The notes under the pieces: generated by a model
Seen by the model: only the letters and a program-made list of their open reading frames with translations
What the model was told of the DNA's origin: nothing
Databases searched by the model: none
Translations under genes and position numbers: made by a program
DNA from: Arenimonas caeni
Lineage (GTDB): Bacteria > Pseudomonadota > Gammaproteobacteria > Xanthomonadales > Xanthomonadaceae
NCBI RefSeq assembly: GCF_003024235.1
Contig: NZ_KZ679088.1
Coordinates: 105,640 to 169,639, forward strand
Length of the DNA: 64,000 nt
Reading direction: 5' to 3'
In this document: positions 21,189-29,442 of the stretch, in pieces
How positions within the stretch are numbered: position 1 is the stretch's first letter
How the letters are laid out: every line of letters starts with the position of its first letter

Positions 21189-22232
21189 ATGGACTGGATG
21201 ATCTACGGGGCCAATGGCTACACCGGCCGCATGGTCGTTGAGGAGGCCGTGCGCCGCGGGTTGCGCCCGGTGCTGGCCGGCCGCAACGCCGCCGAACTCG
21301 AGGCCATGGCGCAGGCGCACGGCCTGCCGGTGCGGGCCTTCGCGCTCGACAACCCGGTGGCGCTGCGCACCGGGCTCAACGGCATCGGCCTGGTGCTGCA
21401 TTGCGCGGGGCCGTTCTCGGCCACCAGCGCACCCATGCTCGACGCCTGCCTGGATGTCGGCGCGCACTACCTCGACATCACCGGCGAGATCGACGTGTTC
21501 GCGCACTGCCACTCGCGCGACGCCGACGCCAGGGCGAAGGGCGTGGTGGTGGTGCCGGGCGCCGGTTTCGACGTGGTGCCCACCGACTGCCTGGCGGCGC
21601 TGCTCAAGCGCGAACTGCCGGCCGCCACCTCGCTGGTGCTGGCCTTCGAGGCCGGCGGCGGGCCCAGCCCCGGCACCGCCAAGACCAGCGTCGAGGGCCT
21701 GGGCAAGGGCGGCCGCGCCCGCGTCGGCGGCAAGCTCGTCCGCGTGCCGCTGGCCTGGAAGACGCGTACCTTCGAGCGCGACGGCGAGCAGCGCTTCGCC
21801 ATGACCATTCCCTGGGGCGACGTGTACACGGCCCATGTGTCCACCGGCATCCCGGACATCGAGGTCTACATGGGCGTGCCGCCGGCCACGGCGGTGCGCC
21901 TGCGCCGGCTGCGGATGCTCGGCCCGCTGCTGGGCCTGCGGCCGGTGCAGGCCTGGCTCAAGCGCCAGGTCGGCAAGAAGGTTCGTGGTCCCTCGGAAAG
22001 CACCCGCGGCAAGACCGGCTGCGTGGTCTGGGGCGAGGCGCGCGATGCCGCCGGTGGCGAGGTGAAGCGGATGCTGCGCACGCCCAACGGCTACGACATC
22101 ACCGTGACCGCCTCGCTGGGCATCGTGCAGCGGCTGCTGTCGGGGCCGGCGCCGGAACCGGGTTTCCATACGCCCTCGCGGCTGATGGGCGCCGACTACG
22201 TGCTCTCGCTGCCGGGCGTGCGGCTCGACTGA
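21189..22232 (+). CDS. Saccharopine dehydrogenase-like / trans-acting enoyl reductase-like protein
   Basis: A 347-residue protein with an N-terminal NAD(P) fold (MIYGANGYTGRMV, then AGRNAAELEA) and HCAGPFSATSAPMLDACLD, GAHYLDITGE and PGAGFDVVPTDCLA. These are hallmarks of the family that includes mycobacterial trans-acting enoyl reductases and fungal saccharopine reductases. A true lysine-pathway role is unlikely because partner genes are absent. It begins one base after the SDR stop. It may reduce an enoyl or aldehyde group on a lipid; this is inference. Confidence 0.82.
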   Translation: MDWMIYGANGYTGRMVVEEAVRRGLRPVLAGRNAAELEAMAQAHGLPVRAFALDNPVALRTGLNGIGLVLHCAGPFSATSAPMLDACLDVGAHYLDITGEIDVFAHCHSRDADARAKGVVVVPGAGFDVVPTDCLAALLKRELPAATSLVLAFEAGGGPSPGTAKTSVEGLGKGGRARVGGKLVRVPLAWKTRTFERDGEQRFAMTIPWGDVYTAHVSTGIPDIEVYMGVPPATAVRLRRLRMLGPLLGLRPVQAWLKRQVGKKVRGPSESTRGKTGCVVWGEARDAAGGEVKRMLRTPNGYDITVTASLGIVQRLLSGPAPEPGFHTPSRLMGADYVLSLPGVRLD

Positions 22233-22258
22233 GCGGCGCCGGGGCGTCGTGGCGCCGC

Positions 22259-22264
22259 TACAAT
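22259..22264 (+). promoter_or_regulatory. -10 box TACAAT, predicted leaderless start of uvrD
   Basis: TACAAT ends six bases before the uvrD ATG at 22271, placing the transcript start on the start codon. No Shine-Dalgarno is present. Confidence 0.45.
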
Positions 22265-22270
22265 GGCGCC

Positions 22271-24448
22271 ATGGATGTTTCCCACCTGCTCGACGGCCTG
22301 AACCCGGCCCAGCGCGAGGCCGTGTCGGCCCCGCCGGGCCACCTGCTGGTGCTCGCCGGCGCCGGTTCCGGCAAGACCCGCGTGCTCACGCACCGCATCG
22401 GCTGGCTCAACGAGGTCGTGGGCGTGCCCGCCCACGGCATCCTGGCCGTCACCTTCACCAACAAGGCCGCCGCCGAGATGCGCGGCCGCGTCGAGGCGCT
22501 GCTGCGTCACGGCAGCCGCGGCATGTGGATCGGCACCTTCCACGGCCTGGCGCATCGCCTGCTGCGGCTGCACTGGCAGGAGGCCGGGCTGCCTGAGTCC
22601 TTCCAGGTGCTCGACGCCGACGACCAGGTGCGCCTGCTCAAGCGCGTGGCCGCCGACCTCGAGCTCGACGAAGGCCGCTTCCCGCCGCGCCAGATGGCCT
22701 GGTGGATCAACGCGCAGAAGGACGAGGGCCGGCGCCCGAAGCACATCCAGCCGGCCGGCGGCGACTTCTACGGCAAGACCATGCTGCGCGTCTACGAGGC
22801 CTACGAGGAGCGCTGCCAGCGCGCCGGCCTGGTGGACTTCGCCGAGCTGCTGCTGCGCGCGCACGAGCTGTGGCTGCAGCATCCGCCGCTGCTGCACCAC
22901 TACCAGCAGCGCTTCCGGCACCTGCTGGTCGACGAGTTCCAGGACACCAACGCCATCCAGTACGCCTTCGTGCGCGTGCTGGCCGGCGAGACGGGCGAGG
23001 TGTTCGTGGTCGGCGACGATGACCAGTCCATCTACGGCTGGCGCGGCGCCAGGGTCGAGAACGTGCAGCGCTTCCTGAGCGACTACCCCGGCGCGCGCAC
23101 GCTCAAGCTCGAGCAGAACTACCGATCCACCGGCAACATCCTGGCCGCGGCCAATGCGGTGATCGCGCACAACCCCGAGCGCATCGGCAAGCAACTGTGG
23201 ACCGACACCGGCGAGGGCGAGCCGATCGACCTGTTCGCCGCCTACAACGAGGTGGACGAAGCCCGCTTCGTGGTCGAGCGCATCCAGGCCTGGATCCGCG
23301 AGGGCGGCAGCGCCGGCGACAACGCCGTGCTCTATCGCTCCAACGCCCAGTCGCGGGCGATGGAAGAGCAGCTCGTGCAGGCCGGCCTGCCCTACCGGGT
23401 GTATGGCGGCCAGCGCTTCTTCGAGCGCATGGAAATCAAGGACGCGCTGGCCTACCTGCGCCTGGTCGCCAACCGCGCCGATGACGCCGCCTTCGAGCGC
23501 GCGGTGAACACGCCGCCGCGCGGCATCGGCGGCAAGACCCTGGACGAAGTGCGGCGCCACGCGCGCGAAAACGCGCTGCCGCTGTTCGGGGCGGCGAAGG
23601 CCATGTCCGCCGACGGCAGCGGCCTGGCGGGCCGGGCGCGCAATGCGCTGCGCGGTTTCATCGAGCTGATGGACGGGCTGGAGGCCGACATCCTCGACTC
23701 GCCGCTGCACGAACAGTTCGACCACGTGATCACCACGTCCGGGCTGCGCGTGCACTACGCCAACGAGTCGCGCGGCCAGCTCGACTCCCGGGTCGACAAC
23801 CTCGACGAGCTGGTCTCCGTGGCCAGCCGCTTCGAGCGCCCGGACGACGAGGAGCTGGCCGGCATGAGCGAGCTGGTGGCCTTCCTGGGCTACGCCGCGC
23901 TCGAGGCCGGCGAAGGCCAGGCCGAGGCGGGCGAGGACGGCGTGCAGCTGATGACCCTGCACAGCGCCAAGGGCCTGGAGTTCCCGCAGGTGTTCCTGGT
24001 GGGCATGGAAGAAGGCCTGTTCCCTAGCGGCAAATCGCTCGAGGAGAGCGGGCGGCTCGAGGAGGAGCGCCGGCTGGCCTACGTGGGCCTGACCCGCGCG
24101 CGCCAGAAGCTGGTGCTCAGCTACGCCGAGTCGCGCCGCCTGCACGGCATGGAGATGCTGGGCACGCCCTCGCGCTTCCTGCGCGAGATCCCGCAGGCGC
24201 TGCTGCGCGAGGTGCGGCCGAAGGTGCAGGTCAGCCGCCCGGGCGGCTTCGGGGCCTCGCCGTCGATGGCCCTGGGCAGCGCGCCCACCGGCCTGCGCCT
24301 GGGCCAGCGCGTGGTGCACCCCAGCTTCGGCCTGGGCGTGGTGATGGACGCCGAAGGCAGCGGCGCCCACGCCCGCGTGCAGGTGAACTTCGAGACCGGC
24401 GGCGCCAAGTGGCTGGTCCTGGCCTACGCCAACCTCCAGCCCGCCTGA
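22271..24448 (+). CDS. uvrD: DNA helicase II, UvrD
   Basis: SF1A 3'-5' helicase of nucleotide excision and mismatch repair. It has 725 residues (E. coli UvrD has 720). Motifs in order: AGAGSGKT, TFTNKAAAEM, GTFHGLAHRLLR, DEFQDTN, VGDDDQSIYGWRGA, QNYRST, TLHSAKGLEF and AYVGLTRAR. The C-terminal Tudor-like segment (QRVVHPSFGLGVV to WLVLAYANLQ) is that of UvrD. The N-terminal DVSHLLDGLNPAQREAV fixes the start at 22271. The stop codon lies inside a REP half-palindrome. Confidence 0.96.
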   Translation: MDVSHLLDGLNPAQREAVSAPPGHLLVLAGAGSGKTRVLTHRIGWLNEVVGVPAHGILAVTFTNKAAAEMRGRVEALLRHGSRGMWIGTFHGLAHRLLRLHWQEAGLPESFQVLDADDQVRLLKRVAADLELDEGRFPPRQMAWWINAQKDEGRRPKHIQPAGGDFYGKTMLRVYEAYEERCQRAGLVDFAELLLRAHELWLQHPPLLHHYQQRFRHLLVDEFQDTNAIQYAFVRVLAGETGEVFVVGDDDQSIYGWRGARVENVQRFLSDYPGARTLKLEQNYRSTGNILAAANAVIAHNPERIGKQLWTDTGEGEPIDLFAAYNEVDEARFVVERIQAWIREGGSAGDNAVLYRSNAQSRAMEEQLVQAGLPYRVYGGQRFFERMEIKDALAYLRLVANRADDAAFERAVNTPPRGIGGKTLDEVRRHARENALPLFGAAKAMSADGSGLAGRARNALRGFIELMDGLEADILDSPLHEQFDHVITTSGLRVHYANESRGQLDSRVDNLDELVSVASRFERPDDEELAGMSELVAFLGYAALEAGEGQAEAGEDGVQLMTLHSAKGLEFPQVFLVGMEEGLFPSGKSLEESGRLEEERRLAYVGLTRARQKLVLSYAESRRLHGMEMLGTPSRFLREIPQALLREVRPKVQVSRPGGFGASPSMALGSAPTGLRLGQRVVHPSFGLGVVMDAEGSGAHARVQVNFETGGAKWLVLAYANLQPA

Positions 24449-24457
24449 AGGCGCTCC
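24441..24457. repeat. REP half-unit over the uvrD stop codon
   Basis: CCGCCTGAAGGCGCTCC repeats one arm of the element at 9838-9863. Its central TGA is the uvrD stop codon, so the repeat supplies or abuts the end of the gene. Confidence 0.5.
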
Positions 24458-24517
24458 AACAGGGGGCTCGGGGAAGGCATACTTCGTGGTGACTTTCGTT
24501 GCCAAGAAGGACCTTCC

Positions 24518-25615
24518 ATGAAGCGACGTGAACTCCTGCGGGGCGCCGGACTGGCGGCCGTGGCCACGGGCCTGGCGGCCTGCGGGGCGCAGCCCGGGGC
24601 GACGCCGGCGGCGACCGCGTCCGACCAGCGCTTCGAATGGAAGATGGTCACTTCCTGGCCCACCAACTTCCCGGGCCTGGGCACCGGCGCGGCGAAGCTG
24701 GCGGCGATGATCACCGCCGCCTCCGGCGGCCGGCTCACCGTCAAGGTGTACGGCGCCGGCGAGCTGGTGCCGGCCTTCGAGGTCTTCGACGCGGTGGGTC
24801 GCGGCACGGCCGAAATGGGCCACTCGGCCGCCTACTACTGGAAGGGCAAGACCGCGGCGGCGCCGTTCTTCTGTGCGGTTCCGTTCGGGCTCAACGCCCA
24901 GGAAATGAACGGCTGGCTGTACGAGGGTGGCGGCCTGGCGCTGTGGCGCGAACTGTATGCCCGCTTCGGCCTGGTGCCCTTCCCGGCCGGCAACACCGGC
25001 GTGCAGCTGGCCGGTTGGTTCCGCAAGCCGGTGGCCTCGCTGGCCGACATTAAGGGCCTGAAGATGCGCATCCCGGGCCTGGGCGGCGAAGTGATGTCGC
25101 GCGTGGGCGCGACGCCGGTGAACCTGCCGGGCGCGGAGATCTTCAGTTCGCTGCAGACCGGCGCCATCGACGCCGCCGAGTGGGTGGGCCCGTACAACGA
25201 CCTGGCCTTCGGCCTGCATCGCGCCGCGAAGTACTGCTACTACCCCGGCTGGCAGGAGCCCGGCCCGACGCTCGAGTGCATGGTCAACCAGGCGGCCTGG
25301 GAGTCGCTGCCGCAGGACCTCAAGGACATCGTCGACGCCTGCTGCCGCGCGATCAACGACGCGATGCTGGCCGAGTTCACCGCCCGCAACCAGCAGGCGC
25401 TGGACGTGCTGGTGCGCGAGCACGGCGTGGAGCTGCGCCAGTTGCCAGACGACCTGATGCTGGCGCTGCGTCGCGCCTCCGACAAAGTGCTCGAGGAGAT
25501 CGCCGCCGGCGACCCGTTCGCGCGCAAGGTGCTCGAGTCCATGCGCGCCTTCCAGGCCCAGGCGCGCAGCTGGCACGCGGTTTCCGAGGAAGCGTATTAC
25601 GCCAGCCGCGGCTGA
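24518..25615 (+). CDS. dctP: TRAP transporter substrate-binding protein, DctP/TakP type
   Basis: Periplasmic binding protein of 365 residues that delivers an organic acid (often a 2-oxo acid in the TakP branch) to a DctQM permease. The N-terminus MKRRELLRGAGLAAVATGL has a twin arginine and ends at AAC, so Tat export and a lipoprotein anchor are possible. The fold signatures include FEWKMVTSWP, the carboxylate-binding arginine in GLKMRIPG, and SLQTGAIDAAEWVGPYND, a TakP hallmark. AAGGA six bases before the ATG supports the start. The membrane subunits lie 1.5 kb away on the opposite strand. Confidence 0.92.
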   Translation: MKRRELLRGAGLAAVATGLAACGAQPGATPAATASDQRFEWKMVTSWPTNFPGLGTGAAKLAAMITAASGGRLTVKVYGAGELVPAFEVFDAVGRGTAEMGHSAAYYWKGKTAAAPFFCAVPFGLNAQEMNGWLYEGGGLALWRELYARFGLVPFPAGNTGVQLAGWFRKPVASLADIKGLKMRIPGLGGEVMSRVGATPVNLPGAEIFSSLQTGAIDAAEWVGPYNDLAFGLHRAAKYCYYPGWQEPGPTLECMVNQAAWESLPQDLKDIVDACCRAINDAMLAEFTARNQQALDVLVREHGVELRQLPDDLMLALRRASDKVLEEIAAGDPFARKVLESMRAFQAQARSWHAVSEEAYYASRG

Positions 25616-25624
25616 CCCTGCCAC

Positions 25625-25686
25625 AAGTCACGCAGGCCACCCGCGAGGCCAAACGGCGGCTGAAACACCGGCGCCGCGCGTGACTT
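25625..25686. repeat. Spaced 9-bp inverted repeat after dctP
   Basis: AAGTCACGC (25625-25633) pairs with GCGTGACTT (25678-25686) around a 44-base GC-rich loop. It could close a structured 3' end or terminator. Evidence is the symmetry alone. Confidence 0.3.
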
Positions 25687-25753
25687 CCGGTACGGCCCGG
25701 GCCCCGACCTGATTGCGTAGCTTCCATCGTCCCGAAGAAGTCGTGGAAGCGAA

Positions 25754-26662
25754 ATGCGCAAGTGGTTCATCCGTTCGGCCTGGCTGGCCGGCAGTTTCCT
25801 CGCGGCGGTGGCCGCGCTGTTCGTGTTCGCCTGGTTCAAGGCCGAGGCGGACATGGCGCGCACGTATGACGTGTCCGACCCGCCGCTGGTGCTGCGCGGC
25901 GACGCCGCGGAGCGCGAGCGTGGCGAACACCTTTACACCGTCACCGGCTGCGTCGAATGCCATGGTGAGGCCGGACGGGGCAAGGTGTTCATCGATGCCG
26001 GCCCGGTGGCGTACGTCGTCGCGCCCAACCTGACGCCGGCGGTGGTGGCCGGCCGCTACGATGCCGACCGCCTGGCCGTCGCCATCCGCCACGGCGTCGG
26101 CCCCGACGGCCGCCCGCTGCGGGTGATGCCGTCCGCGGACTTCATGAACCTCTCGGACGCCGACACGGCCGCGCTGGTGGCCTACCTGCAGTCGCTGCCG
26201 GATTCGGACAACGACCCCGGAACCACCGAGATCCGACCGCTCGGCCGCGTGCTGGCGATGTTCGGCAAGTTCCACCTGGTGCCGGCCGCCGACATCGACC
26301 ACGGCCCGCGCACCCGCGTCGCGCCGCCGGCCGGCCCCACGGCGGAGTACGGCGCCTATCTCGCGCAGGTCTGCACCGGCTGCCACGGCATGGGCTGGAC
26401 CGGCCAGCGCGTGCCGGGTACGCCGCCGGAGCTGCCGCCCGCGCCCAACCTCACCGCGCACGCCACCGGCCTGGCCGGCTGGACCGAGGCCGACTTCGTG
26501 CGCGTGCTGCGCGAAGGCAAGCGCCCGGACGGCGGCGAAGTGCATCCGTTCATGCCCTGGCGCAGCTACGGCCGGATGAGCGACGACGAGATGCAGGCGC
26601 TCTGGCGGCACCTCTCGGCGCTGCCGCCCAAGGCCGGCCTGCCGCGCCAGGCACCGGGCTAG
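25754..26662 (+). CDS. Membrane-anchored diheme cytochrome c
   Basis: A 302-residue periplasmic electron carrier tethered by one N-terminal membrane helix (about 8-28). There are two class I haem c domains with CVECH (near 73) and CTGCH (near 206). Distal methionine candidates follow in VMPSADFMN and HPFMPWRSYG. The layout resembles cytochrome subunits of alcohol, aldehyde or gluconate dehydrogenases, but no dehydrogenase is adjacent. The stop TAG shares the palindromic CTAG (26659-26662) with the stop of the convergent GNAT gene. Confidence 0.88.
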   Translation: MRKWFIRSAWLAGSFLAAVAALFVFAWFKAEADMARTYDVSDPPLVLRGDAAERERGEHLYTVTGCVECHGEAGRGKVFIDAGPVAYVVAPNLTPAVVAGRYDADRLAVAIRHGVGPDGRPLRVMPSADFMNLSDADTAALVAYLQSLPDSDNDPGTTEIRPLGRVLAMFGKFHLVPAADIDHGPRTRVAPPAGPTAEYGAYLAQVCTGCHGMGWTGQRVPGTPPELPPAPNLTAHATGLAGWTEADFVRVLREGKRPDGGEVHPFMPWRSYGRMSDDEMQALWRHLSALPPKAGLPRQAPG

Positions 26663-27099
26663 GCGCCGCCGGGCTCGCGCTGGTACAGGCCCGGCCGGTG
26701 GATTTCCATCAGGCTTTCGGGCCGGGCCGGCGACTTGAAGCCGAAGCCCGCGTACAGCGAATGCGCGTCTCGGGTGGCCAGCATGATGCGGCGCAGCCCC
26801 ACGGTGTCCGGGTGCGCCATCGCCGCCGCCACCAGCGCCTTGGAGATGCCGCGCCCGCGGTACTCCGGAAGCACGAACACGTCGGCCAGGTAGCCGAAGG
26901 TGGCGCGGTCGCCGATGACCCGCGCGAAGCCAACCTGGCGGCCGTCGAGCCAGGCGCTGAAGCACAGCGAGTTGGCCACGCCCTTCTCGACCAGTTCGCG
27001 CGGGATGCCGATGCACCAGTAGGCATGCGCGCTCAGGAAGCCATGCACGACGTCCATGTCGACGTCGGCCGGGTCGGTGCTGATGCGAAGTCCATCCAT
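26659..27099 (-). CDS. GNAT-family N-acetyltransferase
   Basis: A 146-residue acetyltransferase of the YhbS/Ats-like group, containing AHAYWCIGIPRELVEKG near the N-terminus, LADVFVLPEYRGRGISKALV (CoA loop RGRGIS) and LYAGFGFK. This wording is shared by small GNATs found across proteobacteria; the substrate is unknown. The ATG at 27099 was used. A GTG at 27108 would overlap the DctM stop as GTGA, in line with the other overlaps of this operon, so the true start may be three codons upstream. Last gene of the DUF2782-dctQ-dctM unit. Confidence 0.85.
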   Translation of the reverse strand: MDGLRISTDPADVDMDVVHGFLSAHAYWCIGIPRELVEKGVANSLCFSAWLDGRQVGFARVIGDRATFGYLADVFVLPEYRGRGISKALVAAAMAHPDTVGLRRIMLATRDAHSLYAGFGFKSPARPESLMEIHRPGLYQREPGGA

Positions 27100-27104
27100 G
27101 GGTT

Positions 27105-28487
27105 TCACCCGTAAAGCAGGTCGGGAAGCGCCGTCGCCAGCGACGGGAAGGCGGCCACCGCCGCCAGCATCAGCAGCTGCAGCACGATGAAGGGCAGCAC
27201 GCCGCGGTAGATCTCGCCCGTGGTCAGCGTGGGCGGCGCCACGCCGCGCAGGTAGAACAGGGCGAAGCCGAAGGGCGGGGTGAGGAAGCTGGTCTGCAGG
27301 TTGATGGCCATCATCACGCCCAGCCAGACCGGGTCGACCCCCAGGGCCAGCAGCACCGGCCCGACGATCGGCACCACCACGAACACGATCTCGATGAAGT
27401 CGAGCACGAAGCCGAGCAGGAACATCAGCAGCATCACCGCCAGGATGGCGCCCCACTTGCCGCCGGGCAGCGCGGTTAGCGCGCGGTGCACCCAGTCGTC
27501 GCCGCCCAGGCCGCGGAACACCAGCGAGAACAGCGCCGCGCCGACCAGGATGGCGAACACCATCGACGTCACCTTGACCGTCTGCGAAGCGACGGCCGCC
27601 AGGCGCCCGCGGTCGAGCTGGCCGTACAGCGCCGCGAACGCGGTGGCGCCCACCGCGCCGACTGCCGCCGCCTCGGTGGGCGTGGCGAAGCCGGCCAGGA
27701 TCGAACCCAGCACCAGGCCGATGAGCACCAGCGCCGGCACGATCGCCCTGAGCAGCTGCACGAGCGAACGCGGCGATGCCTCGCGCAGCGCCGGCGCGCG
27801 TTCCGGCTGGCGCCAGGCCACCCAGAGCGCGTAAAGCAGGTACAGCAGCACCAGCCCCAGGCCCGGGATGAGCGCGCCGGCGAACAGGTCGCCGACCGAC
27901 ACGGTTTCGGGCGCGAACACGCCCTGCTTGAGCTGTGCCTGCTGGTAGGCGTTGCCGAGCTGGTCGCCCAGCAGCACCAGCACGATCGACGGCGGGATGA
28001 TCTGCCCGAGCGTGCCCGACGCGCAGATCGCGCCGCTGGCCAGGCGCGGGCAGTAGCCGTTGCGCAGCATGGTGGGCAGGGAGATCAGGCCCATCGCCAC
28101 CACCGTGGCGCCGACGATGCCGGTGGACGCCGCGAGCACCGCGCCCACCAGCAGCACCGCCACCACCAGGCCGCCGCGCACCCGGCCGAACAGCGCCGCC
28201 ACCGCCTCGAGCAGCTGTTCGGCGATGCGCGAACGCTCGAGCATCACGCCCATGAACACGAACAGCGGCACCGCCACCAGGGTTTCGTTCGTCATCACGC
28301 CGAACAGGCGGTTGGGGAAGGCCTCCAGGAAGCTCGGGTCGAACACGCCCAGCAGCAGGCCGGTGCCCGCCGCCAGCAGCGCCACGCCGCCGAGCACGAA
28401 GGCCACCGGGAAACCGCTGGCCAGGCCCGCGAACAAGCCGGCCAGCAGCAGCACCAGCATCAGCACCTGCGGGGTGTCGTGGCTCAT
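27105..28487 (-). CDS. dctM: TRAP transporter large permease subunit DctM
   Basis: A 460-residue inner-membrane sodium-coupled permease with about 12-13 hydrophobic segments. It shows family wording such as GFPVAFVLGG, FVFMGVMLERS, GATVVAMGLISLPTMLRNGY, ASGTLGQIIPPSIVLVLLGD and TPTEAAAVGA, and the C-terminal LGFVLDFIEIVFVVVP with NLQTSFLTPPFGFALFYLRG. The wording fits the 2-oxo-acid/mannitol-type TRAP branch. The start codon overlaps the DctQ stop by 4 nt (ATGA). Confidence 0.94.
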   Translation of the reverse strand: MSHDTPQVLMLVLLLAGLFAGLASGFPVAFVLGGVALLAAGTGLLLGVFDPSFLEAFPNRLFGVMTNETLVAVPLFVFMGVMLERSRIAEQLLEAVAALFGRVRGGLVVAVLLVGAVLAASTGIVGATVVAMGLISLPTMLRNGYCPRLASGAICASGTLGQIIPPSIVLVLLGDQLGNAYQQAQLKQGVFAPETVSVGDLFAGALIPGLGLVLLYLLYALWVAWRQPERAPALREASPRSLVQLLRAIVPALVLIGLVLGSILAGFATPTEAAAVGAVGATAFAALYGQLDRGRLAAVASQTVKVTSMVFAILVGAALFSLVFRGLGGDDWVHRALTALPGGKWGAILAVMLLMFLLGFVLDFIEIVFVVVPIVGPVLLALGVDPVWLGVMMAINLQTSFLTPPFGFALFYLRGVAPPTLTTGEIYRGVLPFIVLQLLMLAAVAAFPSLATALPDLLYG

Positions 28488-29002
28488 GCGTCGGCGGTGG
28501 GGGCGGTGGCGCGGGCCCAGGCGCGCACGGTGCCGGCCAGCCCCTGCAGGGCGAGCAGCAGGGCCGAGACGGGGATCAGCGCCTTGAGCAGGTACCAGCC
28601 GGGCAGGCCGCCCGGGTCACGCGAGCCTTCGCGCAGCGACCAGCTGGCGGCCACGTAGTCCCAGCTGACGGCGACGATGAAGACGCAGAAAGGCAGCAGC
28701 AGGCACAGGCTGGCGCCGAACTCGACCCAGGCGCGCCTGCGCGGCGACCAGCGCTGGGAGAACACGTCGACCCGGACGTGGGCGTCGTGCCGCAGCGCGA
28801 AGCACAGGCCCAGCAGGAACAGCGCCGAATGCAGCCAGAGCACCGCTTCCTGCGCCGCCACCGAACCGATGCCGGCGCCGTAGCGCGCCAGCACCAGCGC
28901 GAACACCAGCGCGACCAGCACGACCACGAGCACGGCGGCCACGCGGCCAGCGGCGTCGCTGGCCGCGTCGGCCCAGGCCAGGGCCCGGGCGGTCAATCCC
29001 AC
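28484..29002 (-). CDS. dctQ: TRAP transporter small permease subunit DctQ
   Basis: About 172 residues with four membrane helices. It includes SVAAQEAVLWLHSALFLLG and ALRHDAHVRVDVFSQRWSPR, the DctQ signature (HVRVD). It forms the membrane complex with DctM. There is no ATG; a GTG at 29002 overlaps the DUF2782 stop by 10 bases, while a TTG at 28996 would overlap it as TTGA, so the exact start is unsettled. The pattern of overlaps implies coupled translation. Confidence 0.9.
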   Translation of the reverse strand: MGLTARALAWADAASDAAGRVAAVLVVVLVALVFALVLARYGAGIGSVAAQEAVLWLHSALFLLGLCFALRHDAHVRVDVFSQRWSPRRRAWVEFGASLCLLLPFCVFIVAVSWDYVAASWSLREGSRDPGGLPGWYLLKALIPVSALLLALQGLAGTVRAWARATAPTADA

Positions 29003-29331
29003 TCGTAGAGCGACCAGTAAACCGGAGAAACGGTGTCCGCCACGCCGTCGGCGATGCCGTCGCGATTGAGCCGGCCGTTGCCGTCGGTGTCGATCAGGTA
29101 ATAGGACGGGCCGCGCTCGGGCGTGACCTTGACCATATAGAGCACGCCGTTCTGGCGGTACTCCTCGACCCGGTCGCCGTTGGCTTCGGTGCGGATGCTG
29201 ACCGCCGGTGGATCGTCGACGGGCGCCTGCACCTTCTCGGGGATCGGCACGTCGTCGCGCGCGACCGGTTCCGCGGCCTGCCCGGCATCCTGGGCGGCCA
29301 GGGCGAAAAGCAGGGGGATCAGCATGTTCAT
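28993..29331 (-). CDS. DUF2782 family secreted protein
   Basis: A 112-residue protein with a signal peptide (MNMLIPLLFALAAQDAGQAA) and a domain with RVEEYRQNGVLYMVKVTP, typical of DUF2782, a family that sits beside polA in Pseudomonas and Xanthomonas. The end, DTDGNGRLNRDGI, looks like a single calcium-type loop. AGGAG seven bases upstream picks the ATG at 29331. Function unknown. It diverges from polA, its conserved neighbour, and is fused transcriptionally to the TRAP genes here. Confidence 0.85.
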   Translation of the reverse strand: MNMLIPLLFALAAQDAGQAAEPVARDDVPIPEKVQAPVDDPPAVSIRTEANGDRVEEYRQNGVLYMVKVTPERGPSYYLIDTDGNGRLNRDGIADGVADTVSPVYWSLYEWD

Positions 29332-29406
29332 GGCAGGCTCCTGCGCACGGGAAGCAAAGCATGTCAAAAGCCAGGTTGCCGCTCAAGCGAGCCGGCCGCG
29401 GGCGCG

Positions 29407-29412
29407 TAGAAT
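29407..29412 (+). promoter_or_regulatory. Candidate -10 box of polA
   Basis: TAGAAT lies 30 bases upstream of the polA ATG, giving a leader of about 23 bases. No strong -35 was recognised. Confidence 0.4.
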
Positions 29413-29442
29413 CGACGAGTACGCCGCAACGGAACGCCAGCC

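Noticed and set aside
22196..25624. A 1142-residue minus-strand open frame opposite uvrD and dctP
   Set aside because: Covers two clear genes on the other strand; no recognisable domain.
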